Assembly: GCF_001436295.1 (NCBI RefSeq)
Contig: NZ_AYYY01000029.1
Location: 1-64,000, forward strand
DNA from: Paucilactobacillus vaccinostercus DSM 20634
GTDB taxonomy: Bacteria; Bacillota; Bacilli; Lactobacillales; Lactobacillaceae
Direction: 5' to 3'
DNA length: 64,000 nt
Shown here: positions 46,054-55,026 of the stretch, one piece after another
How the letters are laid out: the number at the start of each line of letters is the position of its first letter
How positions within the stretch are numbered: the stretch's first letter is position 1
The notes under the pieces: model-generated
Seen by the model: only the letters and a program-made list of their open reading frames with translations
Databases searched by the model: none
Told to the model about the DNA's origin: nothing
Program-made: the position numbers and the translations under genes

Positions 46054-46773
46054 CTAATTTTGATAGATTGATTTCAACGCATTAATATCCGCGGTAGACA
46101 GTGTGGTGACCCCTTGATCGACCGGATACATGACCGAGGTGGTACTCGTACTATGATCTAAGCCAAGCGCGTGTCCCAGTTCATGCGTCGCCACCGACTG
46201 TTTGATTGATGCCGAATAGTCCACGTTGATGCCCGCCTTCGCATGGTTTGCGGTATAGGCACCCCAGCCCGTTTGTTCAATAATATTGGGGCCGCCGTAT
46301 CCTAGCTCAATCGTCTGTGCAGTCTGCTGATCCACTGCCTTATGGTACACAAAAAAAGTGATTTGATTTTGCTTGGTCGTTCCGGTCCCAGCCACCAGCT
46401 TCACAATCCCGGTTTGGTTATAGGTCGCCACCGCCCGCTCAAATTCCTGCCGAACGGCCGTCGGTACATTATCTTTAAAGTGATAATAATAGGTTGTCGC
46501 TAATGTTTTTCCCTGAACGTTTGACTCAATTGGGGTGGCATCGCTACTAGCTGTTGTGCTACTCGTCGAGGTTGACGATGACGCACTACTACTGGTAGTC
46601 GAAGATGTCGTATCCGCCGTCTGATCACTTGATTGGGTGGCCTGATGACTGGTAATCATCTGCTGCGCTTCCGTCAGCCAAGTCGCCGGCAACGTTTTTA
46701 ACTGAGGATCGCGATAAATAGCTACCGCAACGCCCGCTAATACTATCCATGTCAGTCCTGTACTCAGCCTCAC
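46054..46773 (-). CDS. Matrixin-family zinc metalloprotease, membrane-anchored or secreted
   Basis: The 239-residue protein begins with a hydrophobic segment (about 6-20), then a Ser/Thr-rich spacer (about 44-80) that looks like a flexible wall-spanning region, then an M10 catalytic domain. The zinc site HELGHALGLDH (H197, H201, H207; E198 catalytic) and the Met-turn SVMYP (M215) are intact. The start is GTG with GGAG upstream. Substrate unknown; it lies next to wall-related genes. Confidence 0.88.
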   Translation of the reverse strand: MRLSTGLTWIVLAGVAVAIYRDPQLKTLPATWLTEAQQMITSHQATQSSDQTADTTSSTTSSSASSSTSTSSTTASSDATPIESNVQGKTLATTYYYHFKDNVPTAVRQEFERAVATYNQTGIVKLVAGTGTTKQNQITFFVYHKAVDQQTAQTIELGYGGPNIIEQTGWGAYTANHAKAGINVDYSASIKQSVATHELGHALGLDHSTSTTSVMYPVDQGVTTLSTADINALKSIYQN

Positions 46774-46982
46774 TGCCTATTTCCACTCCTTCTTGTTACT
46801 TCCGCCATCGTCGTGACACTATCTTAATCAGTTTCCCTAGTCACCGTCAATCTTTTCAGATGATCACCATCAAACTTAACGGTTTATTTATTCTTTTATC
46901 GCACGAAAATCAAAATATCTCCAATTCCAAGATTGAACGCGGTAAAATAGACCTAAGAAACTCAGTTTGGGAGGTCAGCCAC

Positions 46983-47642
46983 ATGTACATCACCGCTAAC
47001 CGTGATCGATGGCTTAACGTTACCATTGCCACGCTCATTTTACTAATTATTATCGCGCTACTAAAGTACGATTCTTACGCGCTAGTTTATTGGGACGCCC
47101 ATCTTCAAACTCACTTGGCTGCGCAGGGAACAACGCTTTTCAATAAGCTCTTTTCAGCCCTCGCCAACCCCATTATGGGTGGCATTTACGCCGTTGCGCT
47201 GTGGTTTTTTCTCTGGGGGTTTAAGCATAAACTCATCGCAACTTGGGTTCTCGGAACATACTTCATTGGCCAGCTCTGGTTTGTCGTCTTGCGTTGGTGG
47301 GTTGCTCGACCACGGCCAGCCGCTCATTCGGCAACCTTAACAAGTGCTAGTTTTCCGAGTCACCATTTCTTCACCGTCGTGTTGTTGTGCTATCTCGTTT
47401 GGATTGCCGTTTTCCCATGGATTACTGAAAACTGGCACCGGTGGTTATTGACCATTCTCATGATTGCGCTCTGCCTTCTGGTGGCCCTGGCGCGGATTCG
47501 AATGAACGCCGCCTTTCCCATCGACATGGTTGGAACCCTTCTACTCACCTATATCTGGGGTCAGGTTGCCCAGGCCATTTACCTCAACTGGTTCGCCCGG
47601 TTACAAAACCTGACCATTTTTCGTCACTCCGATTTTAACTAG
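46983..47642 (+). CDS. PAP2-family membrane protein lacking the nucleophilic histidine
   Basis: The 219-residue protein has five to six membrane segments and the PAP2 layout: motif 1 RWWVARPRP (104-112), motif 2 FPSHH (124-128, with SHH for SGH), and motif 3 ARIRMNAAFPID (170-181). In motif 3 the expected nucleophilic histidine is Ala177. Lipid phosphatase activity is therefore doubtful. The start MYITANRDRW follows GGGAGG. It is the first gene of a run with an L,D-transpeptidase and an MFS transporter. Confidence 0.8.
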   Translation: MYITANRDRWLNVTIATLILLIIIALLKYDSYALVYWDAHLQTHLAAQGTTLFNKLFSALANPIMGGIYAVALWFFLWGFKHKLIATWVLGTYFIGQLWFVVLRWWVARPRPAAHSATLTSASFPSHHFFTVVLLCYLVWIAVFPWITENWHRWLLTILMIALCLLVALARIRMNAAFPIDMVGTLLLTYIWGQVAQAIYLNWFARLQNLTIFRHSDFN

Positions 47643-47653
47643 GACGGAAAATT

Positions 47654-48295
47654 ATGAAACCTAAATTTAAGATTAATCTGATTATTATTTTACTGCTCGG
47701 CCTAATTTGTGTTTGGGGGAGTCATGTCATCAGCACCAAGCACCATTCCCAAAGCGTGCAACGAACTCAGGCCCTGTATCAAAAACAGACCAGTTCTAAC
47801 AAATCAGCCCGTCAGGCAACGGTCAAACACCAGTCATCAGCGACCACCACGGTGAACTGGCGCGCACCATCTGAAAAGCAGGCCTATCCTGTACTTGCCA
47901 ATTATCCACAGGTATATTTTGATGTTAATATTGCGGCTCAGCGTGTCTACATTCGAAACGCGGCCGACCATAATCACGTGCTTTACACCATGTACTGTGC
48001 CACCGGTAAAAATAACGCCACTCCTCGTGGTACATACACGATTCAAGCGGAACGCGGCTTACATTTTTACAACGCGTCGGAGCAAGAGGGCGCTAACTAC
48101 TACGTCTCTTGGCTTAACCACGGTGAATACCTGTTTCATACCGTCCCCGTCAACCAAAACGGTGACTACATCGTCAATATTGCCAATCAAATTGGTCAAC
48201 GCCCCGTCTCTCATGGGTGCGTGCAACTCACAATTCCCGATGCCAAATGGGTTTACGAAAACGTCCCCTACGGCATGAAAGTCATTATCCACTAA
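47654..48295 (+). CDS. L,D-transpeptidase (YkuD domain)
   Basis: The 213-residue protein has an N-terminal membrane anchor (about 7-24) and a linker before the YkuD domain (about 86-212). The catalytic C189 is in SHGCVQL and a conserved H162 in the EYLFHTVP strand. It would cross-link peptidoglycan stem peptides or attach proteins outside the membrane. GGACGG lies upstream. It follows the PAP2 gene by 11 bases. Confidence 0.92.
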   Translation: MKPKFKINLIIILLLGLICVWGSHVISTKHHSQSVQRTQALYQKQTSSNKSARQATVKHQSSATTTVNWRAPSEKQAYPVLANYPQVYFDVNIAAQRVYIRNAADHNHVLYTMYCATGKNNATPRGTYTIQAERGLHFYNASEQEGANYYVSWLNHGEYLFHTVPVNQNGDYIVNIANQIGQRPVSHGCVQLTIPDAKWVYENVPYGMKVIIH

Positions 48296-48317
48296 CTCTT
48301 ATCGAAGCGAGGAAATT

Positions 48318-49466
48318 ATGCCCGTCTTAATTGTCATCTATATCGCCTTTATCGGACTCGGCGTCCCGGATTCACTTCTCGGGACCGCTTGGCCCACCAT
48401 CTATCGACAACTCAACTTACCCATCTCAGCCGCAAACTTACTGACTATCCTAGTCTCGTGTGGCACAGTGATCTCCAGTCTAATCAGTGCCCGCGTTATT
48501 CACCGATTCGGGACCGCCAAAGTGGCCACCGTCAGCACCTTTTTGACCGCCGTTTCGTTGTTGGGTTTCGCACTTTCTGGCAACCTTTGGACGCTGTGTC
48601 TAGCAGCTATTCCCCTCGGACTCGGTGCCGGGTCCATCGACATTGCGCTCAATAATTACGTCTCACTGCACTATCGCGCCATCCACATGAATTTTCTTCA
48701 CTGCTTCTACGGCATTGGCGTTTCAATTAGCCCCGTGCTGATGTCATTTGCGCTGCGCTATGGTCACCAGTGGCGACACGGCTACATCGCGGCCATGCTC
48801 ATTCAAATGGTGATTGCCATCATTATTTGGACATCGCTACCACGTTGGCCGAAACCTACATCCCCTGTCAACACCACCACACCAGTCAAAACGCTCTCCC
48901 TAGCCGAAATTGCCAAACTCAAAACTGCCTGGTGGGCTTGGCTCATCTTCATCGGCTCCACCGCGCTGGAAATGACATGCGGTATTTGGGGTGGTACCTT
49001 CCTTGTTAACTCACGTCATCTGAGTGCTTCAACGGCCGCACTGGTCGTCACGCTCTACTACGTCGGTATTACCAGCGGACGCTTTATTGCGGGGCTAATT
49101 TCCACCCACGTCAAAAGTTGGACAATCATTCGTGTTGGCATGGTGATCGTCATCATGGGGATTGCGGGGGTTGCCAGTCCATGGACGGCTGCTGGCCTAT
49201 TTCTCATTGGTTTGGGTAACAGCGTCGTTTATCCTAACATGAACTACCTGACCCCGCTAATCTTCGGAAAAACCAATTCGGCCGCCGTCATGGGCACCCA
49301 GATGGCCGCATCGTACCTCGGTATTATGATCATGCCGCCCGTCTTCGGCTTTTTGGCCCAATTATTTGGCACCTGGCTGTTTCCCCTATATCTATTTGGC
49401 CTGTTTATCATGACGGTCGTGGCCATTGGGCTGATGAACGCAACGGTTACTGCAATTCACGAGTAA
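48318..49466 (+). CDS. MFS transporter
   Basis: The 382-residue protein has twelve hydrophobic segments and the MFS loop ARVIHRFGTAKVATVST near residue 60. It resembles the FucP/YbjJ-like group. Substrate unknown. GCGAGGAAA lies upstream and the gap from the L,D-transpeptidase gene is 22 bp, so the three genes probably form one operon. Confidence 0.85.
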   Translation: MPVLIVIYIAFIGLGVPDSLLGTAWPTIYRQLNLPISAANLLTILVSCGTVISSLISARVIHRFGTAKVATVSTFLTAVSLLGFALSGNLWTLCLAAIPLGLGAGSIDIALNNYVSLHYRAIHMNFLHCFYGIGVSISPVLMSFALRYGHQWRHGYIAAMLIQMVIAIIIWTSLPRWPKPTSPVNTTTPVKTLSLAEIAKLKTAWWAWLIFIGSTALEMTCGIWGGTFLVNSRHLSASTAALVVTLYYVGITSGRFIAGLISTHVKSWTIIRVGMVIVIMGIAGVASPWTAAGLFLIGLGNSVVYPNMNYLTPLIFGKTNSAAVMGTQMAASYLGIMIMPPVFGFLAQLFGTWLFPLYLFGLFIMTVVAIGLMNATVTAIHE

Positions 49467-49501
49467 AAAAGATCCCGCAAAAAGCTTGCGAGATCTTTTT
49501 T
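49465..49501 (+). terminator. Terminator after MFS gene
   Basis: Arms 49465-49480 and 49486-49501 pair with one mismatch and end in a T run. Confidence 0.8.
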
Positions 49502-49537
49502 TACTAACTACCAACCAGCGAAAATTGTTTAATTCCG

Positions 49538-50929
49538 TTAGTTAATTTTACGCTTAGGGTTTAAGATCCCCATTGGATCCAGTAACGCCTTAATCTGGTG
49601 TTGCAGTTGATCAACATCGGGCCCTAACTCCGCATTGTTCCACTGATTTTTGAGCATTCCAACCGCATGTTCTCCGGAAATAGTGCCTTCCCAGGCCAAC
49701 GTTTTTTCAAACATCAGTCGGAGGGCTTGGTTCACAGCCTCTGGCATTGCCTCATCCTTTGGCCAAACGATCGTGGGATGCACGTTACCATCCCCCGCGT
49801 GACCCGCCACATAAATCTTTAGTCCCAACTGTTCGCCGACATCATGAATGTAATCCATCATCGGGGCCAGCTTTGACAGCGGCATTGCCATGTCTTCCAT
49901 AATGTGGTTTTGACCGGCAAAAACGGCTGGTAACATGTCCCGTCGCAACTGCTCAAGGGCCGCCTGACGGGGCGCATCAGTCGTCAACTCAACATTTTGC
50001 GCCTCATACTTTTGCAAGAGTTCCTTCAAAACCGCCATGCTCTCATCGGTGCTACTTTCGATCTTAAAAATCAACATCGCACCACTGTTATCACTATAAG
50101 TGGTATGCTCATAGTGATCTAGGGCTACCATCGTATTACCATCAAGGGCTTCTAGCATTGTCGGGTAAACCCCAGAAATCCGGATCGCCGTGACGGCTTT
50201 GGCTAACTTCGTCATGTCATCAAAGAAGGCCACGCCCATGATTGGCGTTCCGAGTGGGATCGGTAATAGTTTCACCGTAATTTCGGTTACAATTCCCAAA
50301 GTCCCTTCTGAACCCACAAACAACTGCGTGAGGTTATACCCAAACGCCTGTTTTAAGGTCCGTCCACCAACCTTAATTTCACGACCGTCCGCCAAAACGA
50401 CCTTCAATCCCAGCACGTTATCCTTAGTGGCCCCATATTTGACAGTACTCATACCACCGGCATTGGTTGCCACATTGCCCCCAATTCCGGACAATGGTTT
50501 AGAACCTGGATCGGGCGCATAAAACATTCCCTACTTTCGGGCCGCTTGATCCAAATCACCATTGATCACACCCGGCTGAACTACCGCCACCGAGTCTTCC
50601 TTATCGATTTCAATAATCTGATTCATCTGTTTGGTTGATAAAATAAAACTATGGGCAACCCCATCGGCTCCCACTACCGTACTAGTAAACTGATCTTGGG
50701 GAACAACCGCAACGTGGTACTTACGAGCGGTCTGCAGCGTTCCTTGAATATCAGCCGTCGAGTGGGCCTCAATCACTGCCAAAGCCCGTTGACTTTCTGC
50801 ACTAGTCTGTCGGCTACTAAACGAGCCCTTCGCCAAGCTCTCATCGTCCGTTAAGACTTGTCCATCCGGAACATTTTGTTTTAAATCTGCAATAATTTCT
50901 GCGTCGTCAAATGCGGCAAAAGCTGCCAT
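49538..50929 (-). pseudogene. glcD: FAD-binding oxidase (GlcD/D-lactate dehydrogenase type), interrupted by an in-frame amber codon
   Basis: Two open pieces, 50531-50929 and 49538-50527, are in the same frame, separated only by TAG (50531-50533) and GGA. The first ends ...DLDQAARK; the second opens MFYAPDPGSKPLSGIGGN, which in family members follows directly as part of the FAD-binding domain. Together they would be about 463 residues, the full GlcD length, with the FAD motif and C-terminal GEHAVGMLKN. A CAG-to-TAG change would explain the break. It could be a pseudogene, a sequencing error or readthrough. The first piece has AAAGGA before its ATG. Confidence 0.85.
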
Positions 50930-51002
50930 AATTATCAGATCCTTTCATTAATATCATCGTTATAGCGAAATTCGCGCCGTGAGTCAACCATTTGTCCTCG
51001 CC

Positions 51003-51051
51003 CAAAAAGGCCGTTAGGTATCAATCATCCTCGTTGATATCTAACGGCCTT
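51003..51051 (-). terminator. Terminator of the HMA/Dps-like unit
   Basis: An 18-bp stem with one wobble (51007-51024 with 51034-51051) is followed by TTTTTGGG on the minus strand, 47 bp past the Dps-like gene. Confidence 0.85.
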
Positions 51052-51097
51052 ACCGTTGCTTTATTTTGTAATTAGAAACTGACCGGGACACCGCAGT

Positions 51098-51646
51098 CTA
51101 GTCCTCATCGTCGTCATCTTCTTCAACCAATCCATCCCAAGCAGACTTACCTAAAACGGCCTGCAAGACGCGAATGGCATGGTTGTTTTGGCCGCGTAAC
51201 GTTGTCAAAAAGGCAGCCATCGCTGGGCGACTTTCCTTTTGTGCCAGGATAATGGCCCGATCAATGAACATGTTTTGCGTCGCAAAGTCGTGCGCCGTAA
51301 TATCGACTAACGCTGCAGCCGAACGGTACTTGTTACGGCCGTCTTCTTCCAGCATGGTGTACTTCTGGTATTCTCCCACCGTCGATGGCGCAATCTCATT
51401 TTCATCTAAGAGCACGTCGGCTAATTGATCAAATTGTTGCCGGCCCTGTGCAATCAACTTTTCATATAGCGGTTTGAGTTGTAACGATTCCAGCCCCTTC
51501 ACGTACCATAATGTCTGGTGTAGCTTAACGTTGTTAACCAGCAAGTTAGCTAGAATGTGGCCGGTCATTGCGCCGGCGGTTGGTGTGTGGTGATCAATAT
51601 CGGTTTGCTTTTCTTCTGCTTCGTATAATGCATCAATGTCTGTCAT
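51098..51646 (-). CDS. Dps-family protein with altered ferroxidase site
   Basis: The 182-residue four-helix protein aligns with Dps through the LHQTLWYVKG/LWYVKG region, but the positions matching H31 and H43 of the Dps at 17998 are Leu46 and Lys58; the acidic positions are kept (E62, D73, D77). An acidic tail EEDDDDED ends the protein. It may bind metal or DNA without ferroxidase activity. The start MTDIDALY follows GAGG. It is downstream of an HMA gene in a metal-handling cluster. Confidence 0.78.
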   Translation of the reverse strand: MTDIDALYEAEEKQTDIDHHTPTAGAMTGHILANLLVNNVKLHQTLWYVKGLESLQLKPLYEKLIAQGRQQFDQLADVLLDENEIAPSTVGEYQKYTMLEEDGRNKYRSAAALVDITAHDFATQNMFIDRAIILAQKESRPAMAAFLTTLRGQNNHAIRVLQAVLGKSAWDGLVEEDDDDED

Positions 51647-51665
51647 GTTTGTCATCCTCTTTGAT

Positions 51666-51893
51666 TTAGTCTTTCACTTTTACTTTTTCAACGGTGTAGC
51701 CGAGTTTTGTGACGACCTGCGCCAAATCAGCCGCACTCGTTTTGGCATCATCGAAATCCGCCTTCACTTTACCGGCATTGAACAGGACTTTGACCGTTTC
51801 TACACCATCCTGATTAGATACCGCGTGTTCAATTTTTTGCATACATGACGGACAGGTTAGTCCATCGAGTTGTAAAATTGCCTTTTTTGTCAT
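51666..51893 (-). CDS. HMA-domain metal-binding protein (CopZ-like)
   Basis: The 75-residue protein is one HMA domain with the metal motif CPSC at about residues 14-17 (GLTCPSC). Such proteins carry copper or other soft metals to P1B ATPases. GGAGG precedes the start; the second of two ATGs has the better spacing. It lies between a P1B ATPase and a Dps-like gene and has its own promoter with an FNR-type box. Confidence 0.87.
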   Translation of the reverse strand: MTKKAILQLDGLTCPSCMQKIEHAVSNQDGVETVKVLFNAGKVKADFDDAKTSAADLAQVVTKLGYTVEKVKVKD

Positions 51894-51930
51894 CATCAAT
51901 TCCTCCGTTTCGTTTTCCTTGATTGTCTTT

Positions 51931-51972
51931 ATTATAACGAGCCCCGTTGGGTAAAAAATTGATCTAAATCAA
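51931..51972 (-). promoter_or_regulatory. FNR-type box and -10 of the HMA/Dps-like unit
   Basis: TTGATTTAGATCAA (minus strand; 51959-51972) fits the FNR consensus TTGAT-N4-ATCAA exactly. The -10 box TATAAT is at 51931-51936 and predicts a start near 51924. The box centre lies at -41.5, and no good -35 box is present. This is the class II activator layout. Confidence 0.75.
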
Positions 51973-51983
51973 GTTTTATCCAT

Positions 51984-53891
51984 TTATTTGGTTGTTGTTC
52001 GTGGAACCGGGGTTGGCGTCACGCTAGTTGCATGACCATAACCAATCAACCGCATGGCGTTAAAGATGACCACCAAAATGCTGGCTTCATGAACGAACAT
52101 CCCACTTGCCATGTAGATAAAGCCGGCGACCAAACCAATCAGCAAAAATGCCACGACCGCAATTGCAATGGTAATATTTTCCTTCGTATTCAATACCGTC
52201 TTCTTAGCCAGTCCGTAAGCATGCACTAGAGCCTCAAAACTTGACTGCATCAACACCACATCCGATGTTTCGATCGCTACATCCGTGCCACTCCCCATCG
52301 CAATTCCAATGTCGGCCGTCGCGATAGACGGACTATCGTTGATTCCGTCCCCGACAAAGGCCACAGTACGACCAGCTTGCTGAAACTGCTTCACAAACGT
52401 GACCTTTTGCTCCGGCATTAGTTCGGCGTGAACCTCATCGATGCCGACCGTTTGGGCCACGTAATCGGCGGTTGCTTGGTTGTCCCCCGTCAACATCACG
52501 AGGTGCTTAGCGCCTTTATTCCGCAACTGTTGTAATTGAGTAGCCACTTCTGGTCGAATAATATCGGAGATTCCAATTAGGGCGGCCAATTCTCCGGCCA
52601 CTGCCACGAGCACCACGGAACTGCCAGTCGCCTGTAATGCCGCTAAATCCTTGTGCTGCTCATCATTGAGTGGCACTTGTTGGGCTTGCATCAGTTTCAG
52701 GTTACCAGCCAATACCGTTTGCTGATCGATTTCAGCAATCATTCCCTGACCCTTGACCGTACGATTATCGGTCACGTTCAGGGTCTGAAAATTAGCGCCT
52801 TGTTGGTCGGCATATGTCACGATCGCCCGACCAAGGGGATGATCAGACAAACTCTCCACCTTGGCAACCAATGCCAGCGTCGTTTCGCGGTGTCCCTTAT
52901 AGGTCTTCATCGTCGAAACCGACGTCTTTCCCGTCGTCAGCGTTCCCGTCTTATCAAACACAAACGTATCAATCTTCGAAAAGGTATCCATTGCTTCGCC
53001 ACCCTTTACGAGGATTCCCCGTTTGGCACCATTCCCGATTCCAGCAACGTTAGAAACTGGCGCGCCAATCACAAGTGCCCCTGGGCATCCCAGTACCAGT
53101 ACCGTAATCGCTAACTTGAAATCCCTTGAAAAGAGAAAGACTACCAGTGCAATCACCAGTACGGCAGGCGTGTAGTATTGGGCAAAGCGATCAATAAATT
53201 TCTCCGCATGGGATTTAGTATCCTGGGCATCTTCGACGAGTTCAATAATCTTGGCAAACGTTGTATCGTCACCGACCTTCGTCGCTTGAATCTTGAGGTA
53301 GCCATCGCTCACCATCGTGCCAGAAAAAACGTCGTCTTGAATCTGTTTGCCGACCTGCCGCGATTCTCCGGTCACAACTGATTCATCGGTATAGCCATGC
53401 CCGTCAATCACTTTCCCATCCACCGGAATCGAGCCACCCGTTTTAACCAGTACAATATCACCCTCATCGACATCATCGACGTCGACTTCTTCAGTCGTTC
53501 CGTCCGCCTGAACCACCGTTGCCGTTGTCGGTGCCATTTCGGTTAACGACTTGATCGATTGCCGGGTCTTAGACAGCGTCCGTTCTTCGAGGTAACTCCC
53601 GAACAGAAAGAGAAAGGTCACAATCGCAGATTCATCATATTCGCCGATGATAAAGGACCCGATGACCGCAATACTAACAAGCAGTTCAATGCTGACCACC
53701 TTTACGCGAAGCGCTTGATAGGCGTGAATCACAATTGGAATCGCCGCGATAATGGAAGCAACGGCTAACATTATCGCTTCTCCCGTCGTACTACCGAGCC
53801 CATACTTGGTTAAGTAACCAGCAACAATCAAAATTGCGGTTAACAACGTAATTTGGTGATTATGATCTTGGATAAATTTTTGAAACTTCAT
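51984..53891 (-). CDS. Heavy-metal P1B-type ATPase with CPG motif
   Basis: The 635-residue ATPase has no N-terminal HMA domain, six to eight membrane helices, the TGE actuator motif (SVVTGES), DKTGT near 315 and GDGINDSP near residue 530. The ion-binding motif in the sixth helix is CPG (about residue 270) where CadA has CPC and CopA/CopB have CPC/CPH. The metal is therefore unclear; relatives are annotated for cadmium, zinc or cobalt. The start MKFQKF follows GAGGAG. An FNR-type box lies upstream. Confidence 0.88.
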   Translation of the reverse strand: MKFQKFIQDHNHQITLLTAILIVAGYLTKYGLGSTTGEAIMLAVASIIAAIPIVIHAYQALRVKVVSIELLVSIAVIGSFIIGEYDESAIVTFLFLFGSYLEERTLSKTRQSIKSLTEMAPTTATVVQADGTTEEVDVDDVDEGDIVLVKTGGSIPVDGKVIDGHGYTDESVVTGESRQVGKQIQDDVFSGTMVSDGYLKIQATKVGDDTTFAKIIELVEDAQDTKSHAEKFIDRFAQYYTPAVLVIALVVFLFSRDFKLAITVLVLGCPGALVIGAPVSNVAGIGNGAKRGILVKGGEAMDTFSKIDTFVFDKTGTLTTGKTSVSTMKTYKGHRETTLALVAKVESLSDHPLGRAIVTYADQQGANFQTLNVTDNRTVKGQGMIAEIDQQTVLAGNLKLMQAQQVPLNDEQHKDLAALQATGSSVVLVAVAGELAALIGISDIIRPEVATQLQQLRNKGAKHLVMLTGDNQATADYVAQTVGIDEVHAELMPEQKVTFVKQFQQAGRTVAFVGDGINDSPSIATADIGIAMGSGTDVAIETSDVVLMQSSFEALVHAYGLAKKTVLNTKENITIAIAVVAFLLIGLVAGFIYMASGMFVHEASILVVIFNAMRLIGYGHATSVTPTPVPRTTTK

Positions 53892-53953
53892 TTCACTCAC
53901 TCCTCATGTCCACATGCAGCGATTTACCACTGCTGTTCCGATTAACTGTCTCT

Positions 53954-53995
53954 ATCATAGCCGCCGTCGTGAGAGAAAAAATTGATTTAGATCAA
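53954..53995 (-). promoter_or_regulatory. FNR-type box and -10 of the P1B ATPase gene
   Basis: TTGATCTAAATCAA (minus strand; 53982-53995) is a second exact FNR-type palindrome. TATGAT at 53954-53959 predicts a start near 53947, again placing the box centre at -41.5. The region lacks a good -35 box. Confidence 0.75.
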
Positions 53996-54016
53996 CTTTC
54001 CTCATAAAAATGGATA

Positions 54017-54048
54017 AAAAAAGGCGCCAACCGAAGTCGTCGTCCTTT
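54017..54048 (-). terminator. Probable terminator of the DUF915 gene
   Basis: An imperfect GC-rich hairpin with a TTC loop is followed by TTTTTTTA on the minus strand. Confidence 0.45.
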
Positions 54049-54056
54049 AATTCATA

Positions 54057-54884
54057 TCACCATAAAAACTTAATCCACAATCGGTTCACCCGGGTACTTT
54101 GATGCAGCCCACTGTGGGTGAGGCCCGTCATCTTCACATTTTTTAGCTGAACCTTTCGCCCACGTAACAGATAATTGACGGATTGCTCCGACTGCACCGT
54201 CACCTGACCATCGGAATGCGTGCCATCCCCCAAATCACTATAAATGTTCAAAATTTTGACGTGCTTGGGAAAATGCTGGGCATCCTTTAATAGTTGGCGG
54301 TAACTCGGGTACCAGCTATTAGCTGGGTAAAAGATTTGGGGCCGATCGTGCGCTAACAGCTTATTTTGGTTAGGTTCATCGTTCATCCCAATCACCCCAT
54401 TAAACGGCCCCGCTAATATCACATACTTGTTGAGCGTCGGTAGGGTTTGGTGGTGCGCCGTAACCGTTTCAAACAAGGTAATATTCCCCGCCGAATGGGC
54501 AACAACGTTATACTTTTTTACACCATCGTTTCGTTTTAAATCCTGTAAAATGGTCGTCAACCACTGCGTCTGCGTCGCAATACTAGCAGTATTGTTTTCA
54601 AAATTAATTTGAATCAGTGGCCGCCGAACTTTTTTAGAATACTGACCAGTCACCTGCAGGGTGCCATCCGCCGCCACGTTGATCTTCAGCACCTTTTTGG
54701 CACCCTTCTGCTTTTCGGCCGCGGCAATCATACTATCGGTAGACTTGTGCGACCCTTGAAGACCGTGGATAAAAATGGTGGGCACCGGTTGGGTCGTCGT
54801 TTTAGCATGTGCCAGACTAGTCGTTGCTCCCAGCATGCCACCGATGACCAATAACGTGACTAACATTCGTTTCAAAAATTGCAT
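54057..54884 (-). CDS. Secreted DUF915 alpha/beta hydrolase
   Basis: The 275-residue protein starts with a Sec signal peptide ending at AHAK near residue 27. The hydrolase fold follows, with TIFIHGLQGSH near 37 and the nucleophile serine in VAHSAGN near residue 132; a late histidine in LTHSGLHQ completes a likely triad. It acts outside the membrane; relatives are annotated as cell-surface hydrolases. GGAGG precedes MQFLKRML. Confidence 0.87.
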   Translation of the reverse strand: MQFLKRMLVTLLVIGGMLGATTSLAHAKTTTQPVPTIFIHGLQGSHKSTDSMIAAAEKQKGAKKVLKINVAADGTLQVTGQYSKKVRRPLIQINFENNTASIATQTQWLTTILQDLKRNDGVKKYNVVAHSAGNITLFETVTAHHQTLPTLNKYVILAGPFNGVIGMNDEPNQNKLLAHDRPQIFYPANSWYPSYRQLLKDAQHFPKHVKILNIYSDLGDGTHSDGQVTVQSEQSVNYLLRGRKVQLKNVKMTGLTHSGLHQSTRVNRLWIKFLW

Positions 54885-55026
54885 CTCTGTTCCTCCAACT
54901 ATTTGCAACTGATATTAACACAATTTGACGATTTCACAAATTCATTCAATTCTAATTATTTGCCCATTAGAATCTCGTTACTTAGGCCCTCCTTTGCTTT
55001 ATAATTAGGGCAAAGGAGGGATCGCC

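Noticed and set aside
49538-50929. Two separate genes for a FAD-linked oxidase
   Set aside because: Both pieces are in one frame, contiguous in the family alignment and separated by a single stop codon, so one broken gene is the simpler reading.
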